Assembly: GCA_017430675.1 (NCBI GenBank)
Contig: JAFRMM010000184.1
Span: 1-11,546, forward strand
Source: Prevotella sp.
GTDB taxonomy: Bacteria > Bacteroidota > Bacteroidia > Bacteroidales > Bacteroidaceae
DNA length: 11,546 nucleotides
Reading direction: 5' to 3'
A program made the translations under genes and the position numbers. The notes beneath the pieces are model-generated. The model searched no databases. It saw only the letters and a program-made list of their open reading frames with translations, and was not told the origin of the DNA. Positions 5,934-11,546 of this stretch are shown one piece after another (the first letter of the stretch is position 1; every line of letters begins with the position of its first letter).

Positions 5934-6559
5934 AGTAGTTTTTGGATCTCTGGGAAAAGGGTCCAGTCTTCATTGTCGTGGGGACAGAGCGTGTGGATGC
6001 CCAAGGACTGGGCAACCTTGACGTTGGTCTCGCTGTCGTCGATAAAGAGGGTCTCCTCAGGCAGGGCGTTCTGGCCTGAGAGCATCATCTGGAAGATCGT
6101 AGGGGCTGGTTTCATGACACCGCACTGATAACTGAGATAGAGATGATCGAAGTAGTAACTGAGCGGATGGCCGTGTCCGTCGAAGGAAGGGCTCTCTGCC
6201 CACATCATCATAAAGGGATTGGTGTTTGAAAGCAGACACACCTGATACCCCTTCTCACGCAGTCGGAGAATGGTGTCGAGGTTCCGTTGGGGGAGGTGGT
6301 CCACATATCCATGCCAAGCCTCAAAGCAGTCTTGCATGGAGACGTCCCTACCCGTGAGCTGGCACATGGCGATGCGGAATTCCTCTGCCGTGATACGGCC
6401 TGACTCCAAATCCTCAAACACTCCTGTCTGGTGGAAGGCATCCAGACGTTGACTGGCATCCTTGACGCCAATCTTCTCGAAGGCCTTGATGGCACCTTGA
6501 AGACTTAATGCCACCACCACACCTCCAAAGTCAAATGCGATATTCTTGATTGATTCCAT
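5924..6559 (-). CDS. HAD-superfamily hydrolase, YihX-like phosphatase
   Basis: The 211-aa protein has the four HAD motifs: motif I FDFGGVVV with nucleophile D10, motif II LLSNTN with S111, motif III VMKPAP with K150, and motif IV FIDDSETN with D174/D175. A helical cap of about 70 residues follows motif I, as in subclass IA. The usual second Asp of motif I (DxD) is Gly here. E. coli YihX, a sugar-phosphate phosphatase, has the same pattern, so this is a subfamily trait rather than damage. The substrate is likely a small phosphometabolite in the cytoplasm but cannot be named. I chose the ATG at 6559 because the protein aligns from there, and upstream in-frame codons run into the -7 box at 6577-6570. 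This leaves a leader of only a few bases. The gene converges on the WYL gene with a 10-bp overlap. Confidence 0.9.
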   Translation of the reverse strand: MESIKNIAFDFGGVVVALSLQGAIKAFEKIGVKDASQRLDAFHQTGVFEDLESGRITAEEFRIAMCQLTGRDVSMQDCFEAWHGYVDHLPQRNLDTILRLREKGYQVCLLSNTNPFMMMWAESPSFDGHGHPLSYYFDHLYLSYQCGVMKPAPTIFQMMLSGQNALPEETLFIDDSETNVKVAQSLGIHTLCPHDNEDWTLFPEIQKLLQE

Positions 6560-6569
6560 AATTCTGTGG

Positions 6570-6630
6570 CAAAGATAAGCATTTTTTTCGAGAATGATTA
6601 ACAACGTATCGAATTATTTTGTATTTTTGC
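6570..6630. promoter_or_regulatory. Divergent promoter cassette copy 3 (HAD / CDF)
   Basis: TATCTTTG on the minus strand (6577-6570) faces the HAD gene, and TATTTTTG on the plus strand (6622-6629), followed by CAG, faces the CDF transporter. The boxes are 44 bp apart, exactly as in the copy between clpS and the short RNA. The core AACAACGTATCG (6600-6611) and GCATTTTTTTCG are shared, while the middle (AGAATGATT) differs from the other copies. Confidence 0.7.
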
Positions 6631-6642
6631 AGGCAGATAACA

Positions 6643-7533
6643 ATGGAAAGGAATCAGGAAATCTATCAAGTGACACTGGTGGGCGGTGTCGTGAACGTGG
6701 TGCTGCTGCTCTTTAAGTTTGTGGCAGGCATCGTGGGGCATAGTGCCGCGATGGTGGCTGATGCCGTCCACTCGTTGTCGGACTTCGTGACGGATGTCAT
6801 CGTGCTGGTGTTCGTGCATATCAGCAGCAAACCCAAGGACAAATCCCACGACTATGGGCACGGGAAGTATGAGACCTTGGCAATGACACTCATCGGGGTA
6901 GCCCTGTTGATAGTAGCAATAGGTATCATCTATCACGGTGCGATGGAGATCGTTGCGTGGCTGAATGGCGAACAGTTGGAAGCCCCGGGTACGTTGGCAC
7001 TCTGGGCAGCGTTGTTGTCTGTGCTTCTGAAAGAGGGTGTGTATCAGTATTCGATGGTGAAGGCCCGTCAGTTGAACTCCCAGGTGGTTGAGGCCAACGC
7101 GTGGCATCATCGCAGCGACGCCCTTTCTTCTGTGGGTACGGCGATAGGTATCGGCGGTGCCATCTTCTTAGGACAGCGTTGGACGGTACTTGATCCGATC
7201 GCCTCGTTGGTGGTGGGTGCGTTTATCGTGAAGGTGGCCGTGGATCTGTTGCATCGTGGTATCGATGACCTGATGGAACACTCGTTGCCTGAAGACGTCG
7301 AAGAGGAGATCCTCAGGATCGTGGGTGAGTTGAAGGGTGTGGTGGATCCGCATGACCTGCGGACGAGAAAGATCGGCAATCACTATGCCATCGAACTGCA
7401 TATCCTGATGGACGGTGACATCACCTTAAGGGAAGCCCACAACAAAGCCTCGGAGGTGGAGGATCTGTTGAGGGCCCGATATGGAGAGCATACCCACGTG
7501 GCTGTACATGTGGAACCTAAAGAGAATATGTAA
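6643..7533 (+). CDS. Cation diffusion facilitator (CDF) metal efflux transporter
   Basis: CDF proteins are inner-membrane antiporters that export Zn(II), Fe(II), Mn(II) or similar ions in exchange for protons, usually as dimers. The 296-aa product has six hydrophobic segments within the first 210 residues and a cytoplasmic C-terminal domain of about 85 residues (PEDVEEEILRIVGELKGVVD onward). The transport-site motifs are ADAVHSLSDFVTD in the second span (H43, D47) and HHRSD in the fifth (H155, D159), an HxxxD pair in both. In known members this pairing is associated with Zn(II); the metal is still an inference. The ATG at 6643 gives the full N-terminus. The in-frame TTG at 6619 overlaps the promoter box. 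The gene is transcribed from the cassette at 6622, divergently from the HAD gene. A secreted protein begins 34 bp after its stop. Confidence 0.92.
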   Translation: MERNQEIYQVTLVGGVVNVVLLLFKFVAGIVGHSAAMVADAVHSLSDFVTDVIVLVFVHISSKPKDKSHDYGHGKYETLAMTLIGVALLIVAIGIIYHGAMEIVAWLNGEQLEAPGTLALWAALLSVLLKEGVYQYSMVKARQLNSQVVEANAWHHRSDALSSVGTAIGIGGAIFLGQRWTVLDPIASLVVGAFIVKVAVDLLHRGIDDLMEHSLPEDVEEEILRIVGELKGVVDPHDLRTRKIGNHYAIELHILMDGDITLREAHNKASEVEDLLRARYGEHTHVAVHVEPKENM

Positions 7534-7567
7534 CAACAATATAATCACCAACCAAAACTTATTATTT

Positions 7568-9442
7568 ATGAGGAATCATTCATTACTTAGAAGTGCGCTT
7601 TGCCTGATGGCCTGTCTGTTGCAGCCATTCTCTGCAGAAGCCAAACACGAGAATTTCAAGGTCTCTGTCTATGTACGTGCCGCAGAGGTGCAGAAGATGA
7701 AGGACACCCAGTGGCTCGAATCTTCATGGGCCACAATCTCCAGTCAGTTGGATGTGGATAAGATCTACCTGGAGACGCATCGTGACCTGCATATTGTGGA
7801 TGATGCCACGATTGAGAAGGCGAAGAAGTTCTTCCAGAAACAGGGCATCGAGGTGGCTGGCGGTATCACCTTCACTATCGACGAGAGCAATGAGTTTGAG
7901 ACCTTCTGCTACTCTGATCCGGAGCATCGGAAGATGGTGCAGAAGATTGCCGAGACGACAGCAAAGCATTTCGATGAGTTCCTGCTCGATGATTTCTTCT
8001 TCACGAGTTGTAAGAGTGAGGTGGAGATCGCAGCGAAAGGGAATATGAGTTGGACGGCGTATCGTCTGCAACTGATGAATGATGCGGCTAAGCATCTGGT
8101 GTTAGGTCCTGCGAAGGCTGTAAACCCGAAGGTGAAGGTTATCATCAAGTATCCCAACTGGTATGACCATTTCCAGGGACTGGGTTTTAACCTGGAGGAC
8201 GGACCAAAACTTTTCGATGGTATCTGGACGGGTACGGAGACGCGCGATCCCGCCAGTGCCCAGCATCTGCAGAACTATCTGAGTTATAATATCATCCGCT
8301 ATTTCGAGAATCTGCGTCCTGGCTATAACGGCGGCGGTTGGGTGGATGCAGGCGGTATCCAGATGGGTATGGACCGCTATGCGGAACAGTTGCATCTGAC
8401 AGCCATCGCCAAGGCGAGAGACGTGATGCTCTTTGCCTATCATCAGTTACTGGATGTGCCCCTGAACGACCGGCTCCGTACCCCTTGGCAGGATATGGGA
8501 ACCAGTTGGAACTACGACGAGATGAAGGCCCCCCTTAAGCATGGCAATAAGACGGTAGAGCCTACCACGATGGCGCGTATAGCAGATGTCACACTCAGAA
8601 AGGCTGATCAGTTGGTAGGGAAACTGGGTAAGCCTATAGGCATCAAATCCTATAAGCCTTTCCACGCGCTGGGTGAGGACTTCCTGCAGAACTATCTGGG
8701 TATGATCGGTCTACCGATGGATATGTATCCCTCCTTTGCAGAAGACCAGAAGATCGTGCTGTTGACAGAACAGGCTGCCGGCGATAAAGATATCATGACG
8801 AAGATTAAAGCCCAACTGCAGCGTGGGAGAGATGTCATCATCACCAGCGGTCTGCTGAAGGCAATCCCAGAGAAGATTGCGGAGGTATGTGAACTGCGCT
8901 GTTCGGATCTGAAAGCCATCGTGAATGATTTCGGCAGATACGGGAAGAGTAATCGGGAGTTCCTGATCCCGCAGGTGCGTTATCAGACGAATGACAGTTG
9001 GGAGGTTGTGAGTGCAGGACGTCCGTTGACAGGTGGTGTCTCCGGTTTCCCCATCCTCCACAAGGCGAAATATATGAATGCCTACCTTTATGTGTTGACG
9101 ATTCCTGACGATATGGGTAATCTCTATGACTATCCTGCTGCAGCACTCACGGAGATCCGCAGGGTGATGAGTCAGGATCTGGACTTCTATCTGGATGGTC
9201 CGTCGAAGGTGAGTCTTTTCCTTTATGACAACCACACGCTGATAGTAGAGAACTTCAACGATGAGCCTGTGGATGTGAAACTGGTTTGTGAGCCTGACAG
9301 ATTCAAGTGCCTGAAGAATCTCGAAGACGGGACAACGGTAGATGGGAAGTTGGAAGACTACTGGGTAGGTTGGCATAAAAAGAACGCCACGAAGTTTGCC
9401 GTTTCCCTGAAACCGCATTCCTACATGGCGTTCAGTTATTAG
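7568..9442 (+). CDS. Secreted protein with probable glycosidase-like architecture
   Basis: The 624-aa protein has a signal peptide (basic start, hydrophobic core, cleavage likely after F-S-A-E-A at about 25), so it is periplasmic or surface-exposed. I recognise no exact family. Residues about 30-340 look like a TIM barrel of a glycoside hydrolase: repeated beta-alpha pattern, an LLDDFFF segment (D141/D142) and GTETRDP (E224), plausible catalytic acids. Residues about 375-460 resemble the amidotransferase-like fold that follows the barrel in GH42-type enzymes (V-L-L-T-E-Q, then R-D-V-I-I-T-S-G). The last 90 residues look like a small beta-sandwich. I therefore infer carbohydrate processing, but no substrate. 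The ATG at 7568 is the one that starts the signal peptide. No clear promoter box lies in the 34-bp gap, so it may be read from the CDF promoter. It ends 4 bp from the convergent tex. Confidence 0.6.
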   Translation: MRNHSLLRSALCLMACLLQPFSAEAKHENFKVSVYVRAAEVQKMKDTQWLESSWATISSQLDVDKIYLETHRDLHIVDDATIEKAKKFFQKQGIEVAGGITFTIDESNEFETFCYSDPEHRKMVQKIAETTAKHFDEFLLDDFFFTSCKSEVEIAAKGNMSWTAYRLQLMNDAAKHLVLGPAKAVNPKVKVIIKYPNWYDHFQGLGFNLEDGPKLFDGIWTGTETRDPASAQHLQNYLSYNIIRYFENLRPGYNGGGWVDAGGIQMGMDRYAEQLHLTAIAKARDVMLFAYHQLLDVPLNDRLRTPWQDMGTSWNYDEMKAPLKHGNKTVEPTTMARIADVTLRKADQLVGKLGKPIGIKSYKPFHALGEDFLQNYLGMIGLPMDMYPSFAEDQKIVLLTEQAAGDKDIMTKIKAQLQRGRDVIITSGLLKAIPEKIAEVCELRCSDLKAIVNDFGRYGKSNREFLIPQVRYQTNDSWEVVSAGRPLTGGVSGFPILHKAKYMNAYLYVLTIPDDMGNLYDYPAAALTEIRRVMSQDLDFYLDGPSKVSLFLYDNHTLIVENFNDEPVDVKLVCEPDRFKCLKNLEDGTTVDGKLEDYWVGWHKKNATKFAVSLKPHSYMAFSY

Positions 9443-9446
9443 AAGT

Positions 9447-11546
9447 TTAGACTCCCTTTAGAGAGAGGGATATCCTGTTGCGCCTACGATCCACCTCGAT
9501 GACGCGGACACGCAGGTGCTGATGGAGTTTCACCACATCTGTCGGATGGGCAATGCGACGATTGGCCATCTGGGAGATGTGGATGAGACCATCCTGATGG
9601 ACACCGATATCCACGAAGGCACCGAAGTTGGTGATGTTGGTGACGATGCCAGGCAGGATCATGCCCTCTACGAGATCATCGACAGTAGAGACATTCTTAT
9701 CAAACTCAAACTCCTCAATCTGTGAACGCGGGTCGCGACCTGGTTTCTCCAGTTCCTGCATGATATCCGTCAGGGTGGGGATGCCAATTTCGTCGGTGAC
9801 ATACCGTTTGATGTCAATGGCCTCTCGCTTCTCCTTATTCTTAATCAGGTCAGCCACAGAGCAACCCTGATCCTTTGCCATCTGTTCGACAACGGCATAA
9901 CTCTCCGGATGGACGGCAGAGTTGTCGAGCGGATTCTTGGCATCAGGGATGCGGAGGAAACCTGCACACTGTTGGAAGGCAGAGGGTCCGAGACGCGGCA
10001 CCTTCTTCAGTTGAGCGCGGGAGGTGAAAGCCCCATTCTCCTTCCTGTAATCCACAATGTTCTTAGCAAGCGTAGGACCCAGTCCGCTGACATACATCAG
10101 CAGATGCTGGGAGGCCGTGTTGAGATTCACACCAACGAGGTTTACACAACTCTCTACCGTCTGGTCGAGGGAGTGTTTGAGTTGTGTCTGATCCACATCG
10201 TGCTGATACTGTCCCACACCGATGCTCTTGGGATCGATCTTCACCAGTTCGGCGAGGGGATCCATGAGACGGCGACCTATCGAGACAGCACCACGAACGG
10301 TGACATCCTCATCAGGGAACTCATCGCGGGCTATCTTCGAGGCGGAATAGACGGAGGCCCCATCTTCTGAGACGGTAAAGACCTGGGGGGGCTCTTGGCT
10401 AGGCTGGCTAGGCATCCTAGGCGACCTAGGGCTACTAGGAATATTATAACGACCCGCCAGCACATCCTTGATGAAATTGTTGGTCTCACGACTGGCGGTA
10501 CCATTGCCGATGGAGATGGCTTCGATCTTGTATTTCTGGATCATCTTCTGAATGGCGATGGCTGACTCCGTACGTTTGTTCACAGGTGGATGGGGGAAGA
10601 TGGCATCATGATGCAACAGATTGCCTTGGGCATCGAGGCAGACCACCTTACAACCTGTACGGAATCCAGGATCGATACCCATGACACGTTTCTGTCCGAG
10701 CGGTGCACCCAGGAGCAACTGACGCAGATTCTCGGCAAAGACACGGATGGCTTCCTCGTCGGCACGTTCCTTACTAAGTGCTGCGAATTCTGTCTCGATG
10801 GCAGGCTTGAGGAGACGCTTATATCCATCCTCGATGGCCTCTGCAACGAGTTTGCCGCAGGGGGTGTTGCCATAGACATAATGGCGCTTCAGACGTTCTA
10901 CCGCTTCGTCATCGTCGGGTGAGATACTGATGCGGAGGATCCCTTCACTCTCACCGCGTCGCATCGCCAATAGCCGATGGGAAGAACAGCGTTTCAATGG
11001 TTCTTCCCAATCGAAATAGTCGCTATATTTCTGGGCCTCGTCACTATCAGCCTTCGCTTTCACCACTTTCGAGGTGATGAAAGCCTGACGGGTGAAAGCA
11101 TTACGAAGTTGTTGGCGGGAGCGCTCATCCTCGCTGACTGTCTCTGCGATGATGTCCTGAGCCCCCTTGAGGGCAGTTGCCACATTTTTTACGTCGCCTT
11201 TGACAAACCGCTCTGCGGCGCGTTCCGGATCGCGTTCACGTTGGAGCAGGAGAATCTTGGCGAGTGACTCCAGACCCTGTTCGCGAGCCACCTGGGCGCG
11301 AGTACGGCGCTTGGGCTTATAGGGCAGATAGATGTCTTCCAGTTCGGTTGCGTCCCAACAGTCGTCGATGCGCTTCTGCAACTCTGGTGTCAGTTTTCCT
11401 AAGTCCGTGATGGTCTTTACCACTGTTTCCTTACGTTTCTGAATCTCCTGCAGTTTGTCGAAGCGATCGCTGATCGCTGCAATCTGCACCTCATCGAGTC
11501 CGCCAGTCCGTTCCTTTCGATAGCGGGAAATGAAAGGAATCGTACA
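9447..11546 (-). CDS. tex: Tex-family S1 RNA-binding protein (5' end outside window)
   Basis: Tex is a cytoplasmic nucleic-acid-binding protein linked to transcription and RNA metabolism, related to eukaryotic Spt6. The 699 visible residues read TIPFISRYRKERTGGLDE at the very edge, a conserved Tex segment, so the true start lies beyond the window and the internal GTG at 11489 is not the start. Downstream come the helical Tex-N region, the YqgF/RNase H-like domain (G-I-D-P-G-F-R-T-G at about visible residues 290-298), helix-hairpin-helix motifs (about 470-535, including S-G-L-G-P-T-L-A) and a C-terminal S1 domain (about 629-696, G-I-V-T-N-I-T-N-F-G-A-F-V-D). In the YqgF region, before F-T-V-S-E-D-G-A-S-V-Y, there is an unusual proline-rich insert (IPSSPRSPRMPSQPSQEPP, 10385-10445) encoded by CTAGG repeats. 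The reading frame stays open through it. Confidence 0.95.
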   Translation of the reverse strand, partial: CTIPFISRYRKERTGGLDEVQIAAISDRFDKLQEIQKRKETVVKTITDLGKLTPELQKRIDDCWDATELEDIYLPYKPKRRTRAQVAREQGLESLAKILLLQRERDPERAAERFVKGDVKNVATALKGAQDIIAETVSEDERSRQQLRNAFTRQAFITSKVVKAKADSDEAQKYSDYFDWEEPLKRCSSHRLLAMRRGESEGILRISISPDDDEAVERLKRHYVYGNTPCGKLVAEAIEDGYKRLLKPAIETEFAALSKERADEEAIRVFAENLRQLLLGAPLGQKRVMGIDPGFRTGCKVVCLDAQGNLLHHDAIFPHPPVNKRTESAIAIQKMIQKYKIEAISIGNGTASRETNNFIKDVLAGRYNIPSSPRSPRMPSQPSQEPPQVFTVSEDGASVYSASKIARDEFPDEDVTVRGAVSIGRRLMDPLAELVKIDPKSIGVGQYQHDVDQTQLKHSLDQTVESCVNLVGVNLNTASQHLLMYVSGLGPTLAKNIVDYRKENGAFTSRAQLKKVPRLGPSAFQQCAGFLRIPDAKNPLDNSAVHPESYAVVEQMAKDQGCSVADLIKNKEKREAIDIKRYVTDEIGIPTLTDIMQELEKPGRDPRSQIEEFEFDKNVSTVDDLVEGMILPGIVTNITNFGAFVDIGVHQDGLIHISQMANRRIAHPTDVVKLHQHLRVRVIEVDRRRNRISLSLKGV
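10399..10439. repeat. Five CTAGGnnnn 9-bp tandem units inside tex
   Basis: CTAGG starts at 10399, 10408, 10417, 10426 and 10435, a perfect 9-bp period (three codons) with the other four bases variable. On the coding strand this gives a Pro every three residues (S-P-R-S-P-R-M-P-S-Q-P-S). A run of seven G (10385-10391) lies just beside it. A 9-bp unit can expand or contract without breaking the frame; the homopolymer cannot. Confidence 0.85.

Noticed and set aside
5924..6559. HAD protein as catalytically dead because the second Asp of motif I is Gly
   Set aside because: YihX-like members have the same substitution and are active phosphatases; the nucleophile Asp, Ser, Lys and the Asp pair of motif IV are all present.
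8711..9418. A 235-codon minus-strand open frame within the secreted protein gene
   Set aside because: It is an antisense shadow with no recognisable domain; the plus-strand gene has a signal peptide and full-length structure.
10399..10439. CTAGG array as a CRISPR or an insertion-sequence end
   Set aside because: The period is only 9 bp with 4-bp variable parts, it lies inside an open reading frame, and no transposase or cas gene is present.
11487..11489. GTG at 11489 as the tex start codon
   Set aside because: The frame stays open to the window edge and the upstream residues read as a conserved Tex segment (T-I-P-F-I-S-R-Y-R-K-E), so the gene is simply cut by the window.

Overview
The window looks like chromosomal DNA from the Bacteroidales, most likely Prevotella or a close relative. 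The start regions carry the Bacteroidota -7 promoter box (TAnnTTTG, often followed by CA). Most genes lack a clear Shine-Dalgarno sequence. The protein set (YARHG protein, WYL regulator, CDF transporter, Tex) fits that group, and base composition looks balanced. I do not name a species.

Layout. Positions 1-451 hold no intact gene: there is a possible tiny membrane-protein ORF broken by an in-frame TGA, a cluster of TTTGTTGTTACC-like repeats, and a promoter. A secreted YARHG-domain protein follows (452-1462, +). On the minus strand lies a tight three-gene operon, clpS-clpA-aat (4637 to 1473). It encodes the adaptor, the unfoldase and the aminoacyl-transferase of the bacterial N-degron (N-end rule) pathway. 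Aat adds Leu or Phe to N-termini, ClpS recognises those N-termini, and ClpA delivers the substrate to ClpP, which is not in the window. Between clpS and the next gene is a busy 400-bp region: a divergent promoter, a strong intrinsic terminator that would end a short non-coding transcript, a 31-codon membrane-peptide ORF, and a promoter for a WYL-domain regulator (5040-5933, +). A HAD-like phosphatase (minus) overlaps the end of the WYL gene tail to tail. A second divergent promoter then separates it from a CDF metal-efflux transporter (6643-7533, +). A large secreted protein that resembles a glycosidase but is not assigned to a family follows (7568-9442, +). The window ends inside tex (minus), which converges on that gene.

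The most unusual feature is a promoter cassette of about 55-60 bp present three times (near 380, 4669 and 6579). It shares the core AACAACGTATCG and a T-rich stretch. In the two copies that lie between divergent genes, it has -7 boxes facing outward on both strands with exactly 44 bp between them. In the copy with no divergent neighbour, the minus-strand box is lost. Other points worth checking are the candidate short RNA and 31-aa peptide near 4.7-5.0 kb, and a perfect 9-bp tandem repeat (five CTAGGnnnn units) that encodes a proline-rich insert inside Tex. Apart from the cassette, the gene content is mostly ordinary housekeeping, and I see no phage, IS, CRISPR, tRNA or rRNA.
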